64,000 bases of DNA from SZUA-38 sp965212525 (GCA_965212525.1 CBDBVC010000013.1:62001-126000), one strand, 5' to 3'; counted from the stretch's first letter, positions 18,244 through 27,920 are shown. The notes: generated from the letters alone by a model not told the origin. Numbers and translations: made by a program.

Positions 18244-20829
18244 GTGGCAGGAATACTGATCATCGAGCAGTCATCGACCTTGTCGAACCTGCTGCTGCGT
18301 GCACTCAATGCCGGCGGACACAAGACGACGACCGTGATCACCGCATACGATGAGGCGCTCAAGCTGCTCGAGGACAATTACGCCGCCGGGCACCCCTATC
18401 ACGCCATCGTCATCGGCATACCCGAATCATCCGACAGCCCGATCAAGCCGATACTCGGGTTTCTGCACAACAACCCCGATGCATCCGATACACCGGTCAT
18501 GATGCTGTTCCATGAACACTCCGCCTCTCTCGATGCCTGGATGAATCAGCGTGGATCGAGCCAGGCCATTCCCTGGAAGCAGTTCGCAACTCTGCCACAA
18601 CATATACCACACGAAGCCGAAGTGATCGAGGCACCAATCACCCCGACATTCAGCAGTGGCAACAGCTCGGTCAACGTGCTGTTCATCGACGACTCCCAGA
18701 GCGCCCGATACGTTTACTCACGTCTGCTTGAATCCATGGGCTTTCCGGTCAAGCTTGCCAATGACCTGAAACAGGCAGAGACCATGGCCAGTGAGGAAAA
18801 ATTCGATCTGATCATCATTGACTATTATCTGCCGGACGGTACCGGTGATGAGCTGTGTGCCAAACTGAACACCGATTCACCAAACGGTCCGATGCTGGCC
18901 ATCATCACCGGCAGTTACAAGGAAGACATCATCAAGAACTGTCTGCAGGCGGGGGCTACGGACTGCATCTTCAAGAACGAAGCCAAGGAACTTTTCATCA
19001 CCCGTATATCATCGCTGGCAAATAGCATTCAGACAAGACGCTCGATTGAAGCCGAACGGTCACGACTGGAAGGCATCCTGGGTTCTGTCGGCGACGGTGT
19101 CTATGGCGTCGACGAGACTGGCAGAATCACGTTCATGAATCCGGTTGGCAGTGAAATTCTGGGTTATCCGTCGCGACACGAACTGACCGGTCAGCTGGCT
19201 CAGTCAGCGCTGCACAATGATCTCGATGAATCGGATCCCACCATCGCCACACTGCAGCGCAGCTATCGCACCGGTGAGACACTGACCGCCCACGAGACCG
19301 TGTTTCGAAACAGCGATGGCATGTCAATCCCGATTGAATGCACCGTGTTCCCGCTATCTATCGAATCCGTACGACAGGGTTCTGTGGTGGTCTTCCGCGA
19401 CATTTCCGAGCGCAAGACAGTCGAGCAGCTACAGTGGGAACTGACCCATGATTCCCTGACCAGCCTGCTGAACAAGCGACAGTTCATCACTCAACTTGAA
19501 TCTGCAATGACCGTCCTGGATGGTTCTGATGCACACCACGCACTATTGTGGATCGATATTGACCGTTTCGAGGAAGTGATTGATTCAACCAGCCTGATGG
19601 AGGCTGACCGGATTCTTGTGGATGTTGCCGGGAAACTGTCTTCTCAACTGAGAGAACATGACGAGGTGGCCCGTTTTGGCGGGGATACTTTCGTCATGAT
19701 GCTATCCAACGTGCAACTGGCCAACCTGTTTACTGCAGCCGAGAAGTGCCGCGCCACCATCGCTGAAATCGAATATGCGGAGAATGGTGATACCCGACAC
19801 GTGGCCGCATCCATCGGCGTTGCCATAATCGGCGGAAACTCCACTTCCTCCGAATACGCCCTGCAACAGGCAACCGAGGCCTGTGACACAGCCAAGAAAA
19901 AGGGCCGTGACCAGACCTACATCTATATTCCCGAAGAAGATTCACAGACCACACAGAAACTCGAGGATGGCTGGTACGATCGATTCAAGAGTGCACTCAG
20001 GAAAGATGGCTTCACCATGCTGGTTCAGCCGATTGTCAGGACTGAGCACACACCGACCGGCTGGAAACGTGAACACCCCGGTCAGTTGCAGATCCCGGAA
20101 TACAGAAACGGCAATGGTAATGGCTCCGGACCCTCAGAGCTGATATTCGAAGTACTGATCCGCATGCACTCGGAAGACAATGAATGGATCTCGCCCAGTG
20201 TGTTTGTTCCGCTGGCCGAGCGAGTGCAGATGATCCAGGAAATTGATCAGTGGGTCATTCGTCACGCGCTCGAGTATCTGGAGGGTGTTCAGCACGATGA
20301 CTACCATGTCAACCTGACGCTGAATCTGTCAAACCTGACCTTGCAGGACCCGGCCAGTCTTGATGCGATTTCCGAACTGATTTCGGAACACAGACCTGCA
20401 CTGGCCAGGCAACTGATCTTCGAGATTACCGAAACTGCAGAAATCGAGAGTCTGCACAATGCCAGGCGCTTCATTACCGAAATCAAGAAACTTGGCTGCC
20501 GCTTCGCGCTGGATGATTTTGGTACCGGGTTCTCGTCATTCTCGCACCTGAAACACCTGGCCGTGGATTACATCAAGATAGATGGCATGTTCATCCAGTC
20601 GATGGTGCACAACGAGGTGGATCGGACCATGGTCAATTCGATTACCAACATGGCACATTCACTGGGGCTGCTGACGATTGGTGAGCATATCGATTCCTCC
20701 ATGATTCTGGAAGCAGCGCGAGAGTCTCAGGTGGATTATGTGCAGGGCAACTTTTTTGGTCAGCCCGTGAGTCTCGACCAGCTGAATCTGAATGACCTGA
20801 TCGCACCGGTGGACGTCAAGACCGGCTGA
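18244..20829 (+). CDS. Receiver/PAS/GGDEF/EAL cyclic-di-GMP signalling protein with degenerate GGDEF
   Basis: I place the start at the GTG at 18244, which follows AAGGGGAAATC; the protein is then 861 residues. Order: a receiver-like domain without clear phosphoacceptor (1-115), a receiver domain with D193 in IIIDYYLPDGTG, a PAS domain (about 275-395), GGDEF (about 405-565) and EAL (about 590-855). The GGDEF motif is GGDTF at 479-483; replacement of the catalytic Glu by Thr predicts no cyclase activity. An RxxD site (REHD) remains five residues upstream, so it may bind c-di-GMP or act as a GTP-sensing domain. The EAL part reads EVLIRM but keeps FEITETAE and DDFGTGFSSF and the Lys in DYIKID, so phosphodiesterase activity is likely. 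There is a short NGNGNGSG linker inside the EAL entry. Confidence 0.88.
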   Translation: MAGILIIEQSSTLSNLLLRALNAGGHKTTTVITAYDEALKLLEDNYAAGHPYHAIVIGIPESSDSPIKPILGFLHNNPDASDTPVMMLFHEHSASLDAWMNQRGSSQAIPWKQFATLPQHIPHEAEVIEAPITPTFSSGNSSVNVLFIDDSQSARYVYSRLLESMGFPVKLANDLKQAETMASEEKFDLIIIDYYLPDGTGDELCAKLNTDSPNGPMLAIITGSYKEDIIKNCLQAGATDCIFKNEAKELFITRISSLANSIQTRRSIEAERSRLEGILGSVGDGVYGVDETGRITFMNPVGSEILGYPSRHELTGQLAQSALHNDLDESDPTIATLQRSYRTGETLTAHETVFRNSDGMSIPIECTVFPLSIESVRQGSVVVFRDISERKTVEQLQWELTHDSLTSLLNKRQFITQLESAMTVLDGSDAHHALLWIDIDRFEEVIDSTSLMEADRILVDVAGKLSSQLREHDEVARFGGDTFVMMLSNVQLANLFTAAEKCRATIAEIEYAENGDTRHVAASIGVAIIGGNSTSSEYALQQATEACDTAKKKGRDQTYIYIPEEDSQTTQKLEDGWYDRFKSALRKDGFTMLVQPIVRTEHTPTGWKREHPGQLQIPEYRNGNGNGSGPSELIFEVLIRMHSEDNEWISPSVFVPLAERVQMIQEIDQWVIRHALEYLEGVQHDDYHVNLTLNLSNLTLQDPASLDAISELISEHRPALARQLIFEITETAEIESLHNARRFITEIKKLGCRFALDDFGTGFSSFSHLKHLAVDYIKIDGMFIQSMVHNEVDRTMVNSITNMAHSLGLLTIGEHIDSSMILEAARESQVDYVQGNFFGQPVSLDQLNLNDLIAPVDVKTG

Positions 20830-20861
20830 TCTCCTGCACGCTTGCCCCGAGGGCAGCCAGG

Positions 20862-21494
20862 TCAGATCGCATACCAGTCCGCAAGTGTCTTCATGACCGC
20901 GTCCTTGCCATTACCGCTCTTGCCTGAAAACACGATCACCTCGGCATGCACATTGATCGATGCCAGCTGTTTTTCAACTTTCCTGGCCTGTTGCAGCGCC
21001 GGACCGCGCTTGAGTTTGTCCGATTTGGTCATCAGGAGCGCACAGGGCAACCCCGCCTGATTGGCCCAGGACAGCATCTGCTCGTCGAATGGTTTCAACG
21101 GGTGCCGGATGTCTGCAATCAGCAACATGCCCTTGAGACACTCGCGTTGCTGAAGGTAGGCCCCCATGGTCTGCTGCCAGTGTTGCTGCAGCTTTTGCGA
21201 TACCTTGGCATACCCGTATCCGGGCAGGTCGATCAGGCGCCGCGACTCATCCAGTGTGAAACAGACGATCTGTTGCGTGCGGCCCGGGGTCTTGCTGGTT
21301 CGAGCGAGTGATTTCTGACGCGTCAGCAAATTGATGGCTGTGGATTTTCCGGCATTGGAACGTCCGGCGACTGCCACCTCGATACCTGCATCCGGCGGCA
21401 GCTGGCGCATCTGGTGTGCGCTTGTCAAATACACGGCCCGCGCCAGCAATGCGGCAATATCACGGCTGCGCCGCTGTTGTGCACCATCTGTCAT
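20862..21494 (-). CDS. engB: Ribosome biogenesis GTPase EngB/YsxC
   Basis: This 210-residue GTPase is needed for late 50S ribosome assembly. G1 is GRSNAGKST, the G2 region holds the TSKTPGRTQ segment, G3 is LIDLPGYGYAK and G4 is LMTKSDKL. It is divergent from the cytochrome c4 gene across 78 bases, as in Pseudomonas and relatives. Confidence 0.95.
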   Translation of the reverse strand: MTDGAQQRRSRDIAALLARAVYLTSAHQMRQLPPDAGIEVAVAGRSNAGKSTAINLLTRQKSLARTSKTPGRTQQIVCFTLDESRRLIDLPGYGYAKVSQKLQQHWQQTMGAYLQQRECLKGMLLIADIRHPLKPFDEQMLSWANQAGLPCALLMTKSDKLKRGPALQQARKVEKQLASINVHAEVIVFSGKSGNGKDAVMKTLADWYAI

Positions 21495-21572
21495 CTAAAT
21501 GTTCGATTCGTATTACGGAACATGGCATAATAACCAGTCTCGATTTATAAAAATACTCCAGGAGCAGAAAAC

Positions 21573-22190
21573 ATGAAAAACCGGTGGCATGCCTTCATCA
21601 TTGGCATGGCCCTGTGTGCGGTCACGGGTCAGGTTCTGGCGGATGCTGAAGCAGGTGCACGCAAGGCGATCACCTGTGTTGCCTGTCATGGCGAAGATGG
21701 AAACGGCGTCAACAATCCGATCTGGCCCAAACTGGCCGGACAGCACAGCGATTACACGGCGCGTCAACTCGAACTGTTCCGATCAGGCGAGCGTGAGAAC
21801 GCCGTCATGAACGGCATGGCTGCTGCGCTGACGGATGAAGACATCGCAGACCTGGCCGATTTCTACTCGACACAGCAAATCACGCATGAATCGGCCGATC
21901 CCGCCGCTGTGGAAACAGCTCGCAAGCTATACAAGGCTGGCGATTCCGACCGTGACATCGCAGCCTGTTCCGGTTGCCATGGCCCCTCAGGCCTGGGTAT
22001 CCCCGGTGCCGGCTATCCCAGTCTCGGAGGCCAGTACAGGGACTATCTGGTTGCCACACTCAAGGCTTTCCGTTCGGGTACAAGCTGGGGCAGTGACAAG
22101 ACAGCCAACATCAACATGAGCATGGTTGCCGAGCGCCTTACCGATGCCGAAATCGAAGCGCTGGCCTCCTATATTTCAGGCCTTCACTAG
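21573..22190 (+). CDS. Di-heme cytochrome c4
   Basis: The 205-residue periplasmic protein has a signal peptide (to about residue 24, VLADAEAG) and two homologous class I cytochrome c domains, each with a heme-binding CxxCH: CVACH and CSGCH. Met ligands are probably in the MNGMA and INMSMV regions. It donates electrons to terminal oxidases. A ribosome binding site CCAGGAGC precedes the ATG. It is followed by two hairpins and the dsbA genes. Confidence 0.94.
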   Translation: MKNRWHAFIIGMALCAVTGQVLADAEAGARKAITCVACHGEDGNGVNNPIWPKLAGQHSDYTARQLELFRSGERENAVMNGMAAALTDEDIADLADFYSTQQITHESADPAAVETARKLYKAGDSDRDIAACSGCHGPSGLGIPGAGYPSLGGQYRDYLVATLKAFRSGTSWGSDKTANINMSMVAERLTDAEIEALASYISGLH

Positions 22191-22206
22191 AACCTGATCA
22201 CCGACT

Positions 22207-22237
22207 CACTGTCATGCGTCATGCACGCATGACAGTG
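22207..22237. terminator. Strong hairpin downstream of cytochrome c4
   Basis: A 13-bp perfect stem, CACTGTCATGCGT (22207-22219) with ACGCATGACAGTG (22225-22237), and a 5-base loop follow the cytochrome gene. A T-run is absent, so it may act as a terminator or as an mRNA 3' stabiliser. Confidence 0.5.
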
Positions 22238-22257
22238 CCCGAATCAAATCGCATCAC

Positions 22258-22285
22258 CACTGATCTGAAACTTTTCGGATCAGTG
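22258..22285. repeat. Second hairpin in the cytochrome c4-dsbA gap
   Basis: CACTGATC (22258-22265) pairs with GATCAGTG (22278-22285). It lies 20 bases after the stronger hairpin, within the gap before the first dsbA, and may contribute to transcript separation. Confidence 0.35.
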
Positions 22286-22357
22286 CCTGTCTGAACAAAC
22301 CAGATCAAAACAAACACCCTGAATCCATCGCGCGATTCACTCAAGGGGGAGTGACAA

Positions 22358-23011
22358 ATGAAATCAATCATCAGCCTGTTTGTGCTGTGCCTGGTCAGCG
22401 CTGGCGTTCATGCGCAATCTTCACAGAGCACTGCATCGTTCATCGAAGGCAAACACTACCGGGTTCTGCCACAGCAGCAACCCACCACCACCGAGACTGC
22501 CATCGAAGTGGTTGAGGCGTTCAGCTACATGTGCCCGCACTGTTTCACCTTCCAGCCACATCTGCATGGCTGGCTTCAGTCACAGCAGGATGTCGAGCTG
22601 GTCAGAATGCCGGTCGCTCTGGGTCACATCAAATGGCTGAGTACAGCCAAGGCCTATTATGTTGCCGAAGCCATGGGCATACTGGATCAGACACACATGC
22701 CCATGTTCGAGACCATTCACCGACTGCGCACTGATCTTTCAGATCCCGGAAAACAGGCCGAATTCTTCAAGACCTATGGCATCACTGCTGAAGACTACAA
22801 CAAGGCACTGACCTCTTTTGCCGTCGATACACGCATCAAGCGCAGCCGCGCCATGGCCCGCAATTACCAGATCAGTGGCACACCCACCGTCATCATCAAT
22901 GGCAGGTACATCACCTCGCCGCTGATGGCCGGAAGCATGGAAAATGCGGTCGAGGTCATTGACATGCTGGTCAACATGGAACGTGACCGACTGGCGGTGT
23001 CACAGAATTGA
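22358..23011 (+). CDS. dsbA: Thiol:disulfide interchange protein DsbA (first copy)
   Basis: This 217-residue periplasmic oxidoreductase introduces disulfide bonds in exported proteins. It has a signal peptide cut near VHAQ (residue 20), the active site CPHC at 59-62 within a thioredoxin fold with helical insert, and the cis-proline loop SGTPTVIINGRY. A strong ribosome binding site (AAGGGGGAG) precedes the ATG. The neighbouring second DsbA has the same motif but differs over most of its length, so this is an old duplication. Confidence 0.94.
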   Translation: MKSIISLFVLCLVSAGVHAQSSQSTASFIEGKHYRVLPQQQPTTTETAIEVVEAFSYMCPHCFTFQPHLHGWLQSQQDVELVRMPVALGHIKWLSTAKAYYVAEAMGILDQTHMPMFETIHRLRTDLSDPGKQAEFFKTYGITAEDYNKALTSFAVDTRIKRSRAMARNYQISGTPTVIINGRYITSPLMAGSMENAVEVIDMLVNMERDRLAVSQN

Positions 23012-23126
23012 TTGCATGAATCCAGACTCCGCCATGATGCTGCCCGGGGCTCTATTCAGGCAGCATTCATGACTGATTCTGGTACAATAAACCCATATCC
23101 AAACCATTAGTGGAGTTCTAGTTCAA

Positions 23127-23810
23127 ATGAAACGACTGACTGTTTTCTTCAGCCTGCTGACGCTGTCCATGATATTCGGCAATGCCCAGGCACAGTTGAT
23201 GCCCGAGCCCGAATTCAAGGCAGGTGTTCACTATCAGATCATCAATCCACCCCAGCCCACCAATGATGCGTCCAAGATCGAGGTGGTCGAGGTCTTCAGT
23301 TACGTCTGCCCGCACTGCAGAAACTTCCAGCCGTTCATCGAACCCTGGGCCAAGACGCTCTCCGATGATGTACTGTTCCGCCGACAGCCCGCTGTATTCG
23401 GTCGCCCCCAGTGGGAAACCCTGGCACGCGCCTACTACACTGTGGATGCCCTGGGTGATATCGAACAGGCGCATCAGGCCGTGTTCGATGCCCTGCATGT
23501 GGAACGAAAGAACCTCACCACCGACAATGCACTGGCTGACTTTTTCACCGATTACGGTATCAGCCGCGAAGACTACCTGAAGACGGCCAAATCATTTGCC
23601 ATCGAAACCAAGATCAAGCGTGGCATCACCCTGACCAAGAACTACGGTGTACGGGGAACGCCATCGATCATCGTCAATGGCAAGTACATCACCACCGGCA
23701 CCATGGCCGGCACGCTGCCGAAAACCATCGAGGTGGTTGATTTTCTTGTCAACCTCGAGCGAAGTAACGCCGCGGCCTCTGAAGGCAGTGACAGCTCGAC
23801 TGGCGACTGA
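23127..23810 (+). CDS. dsbA: Thiol:disulfide interchange protein DsbA (second copy)
   Basis: The 227-residue protein has a signal peptide ending near NAQAQ (residue 22), CPHC at 61-64 and the cis-proline loop RGTPSIIVNGKY. The overall layout equals the first DsbA 115 bases upstream, with a longer polar C-terminal tail. It precedes the endonuclease-like gene as in Pseudomonas genomes, so this copy or its twin is the counterpart of the conserved dsbA. Different substrate ranges or redox partners are possible; sequence does not settle it. Confidence 0.93.
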   Translation: MKRLTVFFSLLTLSMIFGNAQAQLMPEPEFKAGVHYQIINPPQPTNDASKIEVVEVFSYVCPHCRNFQPFIEPWAKTLSDDVLFRRQPAVFGRPQWETLARAYYTVDALGDIEQAHQAVFDALHVERKNLTTDNALADFFTDYGISREDYLKTAKSFAIETKIKRGITLTKNYGVRGTPSIIVNGKYITTGTMAGTLPKTIEVVDFLVNLERSNAAASEGSDSSTGD

Positions 23811-23938
23811 CCTGCAAGCGACTGAAAACGGAGGCTGTTGATTGCCGGGGGGCAACAGAAAGTTCGCCCCCTTGTGTCATCAGCCTTTTTTTTTGGTACA
23901 TTGAAAAGTCTATCAACCGGGGTAACCACTCAACAGAC

Positions 23939-24707
23939 ATGTTGATTGACTCGTATGACAATCGCAGGCTCGACCAGGTCAGGTTTCTGACGTTCAATAT
24001 CCAGGCGGGCACCACCACGGACAATTACCGCGACTATGTCACCAAGAGCTGGAAACACGTGCTGCCCCATGCCGAGCGCAATCGCAACCTCGCCGCCATT
24101 GCCAACCTGATCAGGGAATTCGATATTGTCGGCCTGCAGGAAATGGACAACGGCAGCTTTCGTTCCGGCTTTCTCAACCAGTCTCAGTATCTGGCAGAAA
24201 AAGCCAGATTTCCCTACTGGAGCAGCCAGGCCAATCGCAAGGTAGGCAAGATTGCAGCCAGCAGCAATGCCCTGCTTAGCCGATTCAAGCCGGAAGAGGT
24301 GCACGACCACAAGTTACCGGGACGGATTTCCGGACGAGGTGCACTGGTAGCCCGATACGGCACCGGAGAGGATGCCCCTGTATGTCATTGTCTCTCACCT
24401 GTCCCTGGGAAAGCGCTCCCGTGCCATGCAACTGGATTACCTGCTGGACATCATGCAGGGCAAGAAAAATATCGTGTTGCTGGGTGATCTGAATGCACAG
24501 TCGAAAATGCCCGAAATCCAGCGCTTCCTGGATCAGTCCGGTCTCGAGGCTGCCGACTGTGATTCACACACCTTTCCGAGCTGGAACCCCCAGCGCAGCA
24601 TCGATTACATTCTCACCTCACCAACTCTGAAAGCCATCGATGTCGATGTGATCAATATCGAATTGTCCGACCATCTGCCCGTGGCTACAACCATCGTCAA
24701 GGTTTGA
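23939..24707 (+). pseudogene. Endonuclease/exonuclease/phosphatase family protein, frameshifted
   Basis: Two overlapping frames together make one family member of about 255 residues. The first frame gives LTFNIQAG, the metal-site IVGLQEMD and SGRGALVARYGTGED. The second gives LYVIVSHLSLGKRSRAMQL, LLGDLNAQS, RSIDYILTS and LSDHLPVA, including the catalytic Asp-His. The break is at a CCCC run (24375-24378): removing one C restores a continuous reading, GEDALYVIVSHL. Either the gene is inactivated by a one-base insertion or the base is a sequencing error. The place after dsbA matches Pseudomonas-type genomes, where the gene is intact. Its substrate is unknown. Confidence 0.85.
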
Positions 24708-24870
24708 GCAAGCTCAGACATTGAACACCGTTTGCCGCTGATTGTCGTATATCTTCAAGACATTCACACAGCAGTCATCACAGGATTGGCAAGGTCCGCT
24801 GCAACCCTTTTCGCAGCGCGCTTGTCAATCTGGCGAATTGCCGCTGACAAAATTCGAGTGAAAATAAAAT

Positions 24871-25524
24871 ATGGCACCACAACCGAAAATGCGACGAACA
24901 TGCAATTACCAGCATCTGATGATGCTACTGATCCTGTTGCCACTGGGCGCTGTGGCCAAACGCGAATACCCCTTGTGGCTGCTCACACAGATGCCCGACA
25001 TGATGCACATGCGTGCTGCCTACAACCACTACGATGATGGTTTTCCGGTGGCCGCTATCGAGAAATTCGTGCTGGCCTCGCGCTACGGCAACCTGCGTTC
25101 GCGTGTCGAAATCGGGCGCATGTACATGGAAGGCGATGGAGTCGAACAGAATATGGCTATGGCCTACGCCTGGTTTGCACTGGCCGAGATGACCAAGGAA
25201 ACGCCCTGGCGCAACAGTCGAAGTCCGCGTGAGCAACTGCAAGAACACCTGACTGAAAAACAGCGTTCTGAGGCAGCGACACTGTTGTCATCACTGGTGG
25301 TTGAGCACGGACCGGAGAAGGTCACCAAACGCATACTGTCCTGGCTTCGACGGGAAAAGCACAAACACCGTGCCCAGTTCAGCCTGATCTCTGTCGGCGG
25401 CACCACTGTCACGCGTGATCAGTTCTTCAGACAGTTGCGCCGTTATGTGGTTGAGGTCTACCTGCCCGATACTGAAGTGCGCCTGCAAGAGCTTGAAATC
25501 ATCGAGGATGAGCTGGACAATTGA
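24871..25524 (+). CDS. Secreted Sel1-like repeat protein
   Basis: A 217-residue protein with an N-terminal hydrophobic stretch (about residues 16-29, MMLLILLPLGAVAK) that is probably a signal peptide. A Sel1-type helical repeat is visible around 78-108 (IGRMYMEGDGVEQNMAMAYAW). The C-terminal third is basic and unrecognised. Such repeats mediate protein contacts. It stands alone in the strand direction before the lipoprotein gene. Confidence 0.72.
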   Translation: MAPQPKMRRTCNYQHLMMLLILLPLGAVAKREYPLWLLTQMPDMMHMRAAYNHYDDGFPVAAIEKFVLASRYGNLRSRVEIGRMYMEGDGVEQNMAMAYAWFALAEMTKETPWRNSRSPREQLQEHLTEKQRSEAATLLSSLVVEHGPEKVTKRILSWLRREKHKHRAQFSLISVGGTTVTRDQFFRQLRRYVVEVYLPDTEVRLQELEIIEDELDN

Positions 25525-25633
25525 ATTATTTGAAACGAAAAGCATCGTAGTCAGGTCTAATTCGATAGCAACCCCCTCCGTATCGGGGAAGACAATGACA
25601 TGCCACAAGCTGCGAACGAGGACAATCGTGACA

Positions 25634-26122
25634 ATGACAAACACGGCGAACACCGGAAGAATCAGAATCATACTGCTTGCTATGGTCGGCTCACTTCTGC
25701 TGACTGCCTGCACTTCGCAGGGCGGACCGAAGGCCGGCCAGCGTTATGCCATACTTCAGACGGGCGACAGCCGTCTGGCTCAACAGATATTCCCTGTCGA
25801 GATTTACAACATCGATGGCGAGGAACAGAACACCGGCTTTGTCGACAACAACAACCTCAATCGTATCCGTGTACAGCGCCCGATTCGTCATATAGAACCC
25901 GGCCTGCATACCATCAAGGCCCGAGCCGTGGTTGACCGCCGTTACGTTCCGGGACTGACGCGTGATCTTTCCAGTGGAAAAATCAAGCCACTCACCCATC
26001 GCTTCATGTCCGGCAAGCGCTATTTCATTGGCCTCAAGGCCGACAGTGCGCGCTCTGCAGACTGGGAACTGGTGATCTGGAAAGAGGAAGCTGTGGAACA
26101 GGGACTGGTTGATCTGGATTGA
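25634..26122 (+). CDS. Predicted lipoprotein of unknown function
   Basis: I place the start at the ATG at 25634, giving 162 residues. The signal sequence ends in a lipobox LTAC, followed by TSQGGPKAGQ. The body is a beta-rich domain of about 130 residues with conserved-looking IRVQRPIRHIEPGLHTIKA, reminiscent of small lipoproteins that carry a pilin- or PEGA-like strand pattern, but I do not recognise a family. The open frame runs back to 25415, but that part overlaps the preceding gene and has no coding character. Confidence 0.7.
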   Translation: MTNTANTGRIRIILLAMVGSLLLTACTSQGGPKAGQRYAILQTGDSRLAQQIFPVEIYNIDGEEQNTGFVDNNNLNRIRVQRPIRHIEPGLHTIKARAVVDRRYVPGLTRDLSSGKIKPLTHRFMSGKRYFIGLKADSARSADWELVIWKEEAVEQGLVDLD

Positions 26123-26157
26123 GACTTTCGATGCCGGGAACATTGCCCGGCTGACTG

Positions 26158-27303
26158 TCAGAGAAATCGCTCGGTGATCTCGTTGAGAAAGTTTCTGCCC
26201 CGAATGCTGGTTCGTATGGCGCCATTCTCATGTTCGAGCATGTCATCTTCGAGCAGCGCCCTCCACGGTTGACAGTCCGGATCCAGAGACAGGCCGGTAC
26301 GTTGCTCGAACAGAGCAGTGTCAAAGCCGTCATTGAGCCTCAACGCATTGAGTACAAACTCGAAACGCAAGTCATCTTCTGACAACAGACGTGTCTCGAC
26401 GGTCCGCTCGGAAGCACTGGCCTGTAGCCAGCGAGCCGGATGCCGCTGCTTCAGGGTTCGCCTGATGCACTGTTCGGCACCCGAGGTGATCTTGCCATGT
26501 GCGCCGGCACCAATGCCCAGATAATCACCGAATTGCCAGTAGTTCAGATTGTGACGACAGACATCATCGGCCGATGCGTACGCCGAAACCTCGTATTGAA
26601 CAAACCCGGCCTGCTCGATCAGCTGCTGACATGCTTCCTGGCTGATCCAGGCCTCATCATGCTGCGGCAGCACCGGTGGTCTGGCATGAAACAGGGTGTT
26701 GGGTTCGATAGTCAGTTGATAGTGGGACAGATGTGACACAGGCAGTGACAGGGCACGACGAACATCATCGCAGGCCTGCTCGACTGACTGACCCGGCAGG
26801 GCATACATCAGGTCGATATTGATCCGCTCGAAACCACCTTCTCTGGCCCTGTTCACGGCAAGTTCGGCCTCATCTGCCGAGTGAATCCTGCCGATCTTTG
26901 ACAACAGTGCATCATTGAAGCTCTGCACACCGATAGACAAGCGGTTGATGCCGGCCGAATGAAACTCGTCCATGGGTGCGTACTCAAGCGTGCCCGGATT
27001 CGCTTCCATTGTGATTTCGGCCTCCGGTTTCAGCGGCAGCCGGGCACGAACACCCGACAGCAGACGGTCCATGGCCGTTGGTGAAAAAAGACTGGGCGTG
27101 CCGCCGCCCATGAAGACGGTCGAAACGGTCCGCCCCCAGACCAGCGGCAGATCTGATTCCAGATCATCGAGCAGCGCGTCAATGTATTCCTTCTCGGGGA
27201 TCTCTCCCTTGAGCTGGTGTGAATTGAAATCACAATAGGGACACTTTCTGACACACCAGGGGAAATGGATATACAGGCCGAGCGGTGGGGGCATCAGTTG
27301 CAT
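26158..27303 (-). CDS. hemW: HemW-type radical SAM protein
   Basis: The 381-residue protein resembles oxygen-independent coproporphyrinogen oxidase but belongs to HemW, a heme-binding protein thought to insert heme into proteins. The cluster motif CVRKCPYCDF binds the 4Fe-4S cluster and SAM. The segment HNLNYWQFGDYLGIGAGAHG is typical of HemW. It starts 17 bases after rdgB, at the end of the rph-rdgB-hemW operon. Confidence 0.93.
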   Translation of the reverse strand: MQLMPPPLGLYIHFPWCVRKCPYCDFNSHQLKGEIPEKEYIDALLDDLESDLPLVWGRTVSTVFMGGGTPSLFSPTAMDRLLSGVRARLPLKPEAEITMEANPGTLEYAPMDEFHSAGINRLSIGVQSFNDALLSKIGRIHSADEAELAVNRAREGGFERINIDLMYALPGQSVEQACDDVRRALSLPVSHLSHYQLTIEPNTLFHARPPVLPQHDEAWISQEACQQLIEQAGFVQYEVSAYASADDVCRHNLNYWQFGDYLGIGAGAHGKITSGAEQCIRRTLKQRHPARWLQASASERTVETRLLSEDDLRFEFVLNALRLNDGFDTALFEQRTGLSLDPDCQPWRALLEDDMLEHENGAIRTSIRGRNFLNEITERFL

Positions 27304-27320
27304 GGCAGTCAGCTGGAGTT

Positions 27321-27920
27321 TCAGACCCGTTGATGTTCGATCTGCTCGAGCAGCAAATCTATGGCCTGGCCTCTGTGCGACAGGCGATTCTTGGTGTCGG
27401 CATCCAGCTCGGCGCTGGTACAGCCGAGTTCTGAAAGATGGAACAGCGGATCATAGCCAAATCCGCCCTGGCCGGATGCCTGTGTCACGATCTCACCATG
27501 CCACTGGGCCTGAACCGTCAACGGTAGCGGGTCGGTGTGACTGGCGATGAGCACCAGGACACAGCAGAAGCTGGCTCTACGATCCTCGATGCCATTCATC
27601 GCCTGCAACAGGCGACGGTTATTGGCGGCGTCATCACTGGGTTCACCAGCATACCGAGCCGACCGGACCCCCGGATCGCCAGCCAGTGCTTCAACCCTCA
27701 GACCCGAGTCGTCTGCCAGCACCGGATAATCGCATACCGCAGCCACCGCACGGGCCTTCAGAATGGCGTTTTCGATGAATGTGCTGCCCGTTTCTTCCAC
27801 CTCACCGTCGAAAAATTCGGTCTGAGGCAGCAGCGTGATACCGGCCGGTTCAAGCCGCTGACGGAACTCCCTGATCTTGCCGGCATTGCCTGAAGCCAGT
27901 ACCCAGGTGGTCTTACTCAT
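27321..27920 (-). CDS. rdgB: dITP/XTP pyrophosphatase (Ham1/RdgB)
   Basis: It removes non-canonical purine nucleotides (dITP, XTP) from the pool. The 199 residues include the substrate-binding start VLASGNAGKIREF, the metal site ETGSTFIENAILKA, ADDSGL and the closing FGYDPLF and LSHRG. The start codon overlaps the rph stop by eight bases (ATGAGTAA), so the genes are translationally coupled. Confidence 0.95.
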   Translation of the reverse strand: MSKTTWVLASGNAGKIREFRQRLEPAGITLLPQTEFFDGEVEETGSTFIENAILKARAVAAVCDYPVLADDSGLRVEALAGDPGVRSARYAGEPSDDAANNRRLLQAMNGIEDRRASFCCVLVLIASHTDPLPLTVQAQWHGEIVTQASGQGGFGYDPLFHLSELGCTSAELDADTKNRLSHRGQAIDLLLEQIEHQRV

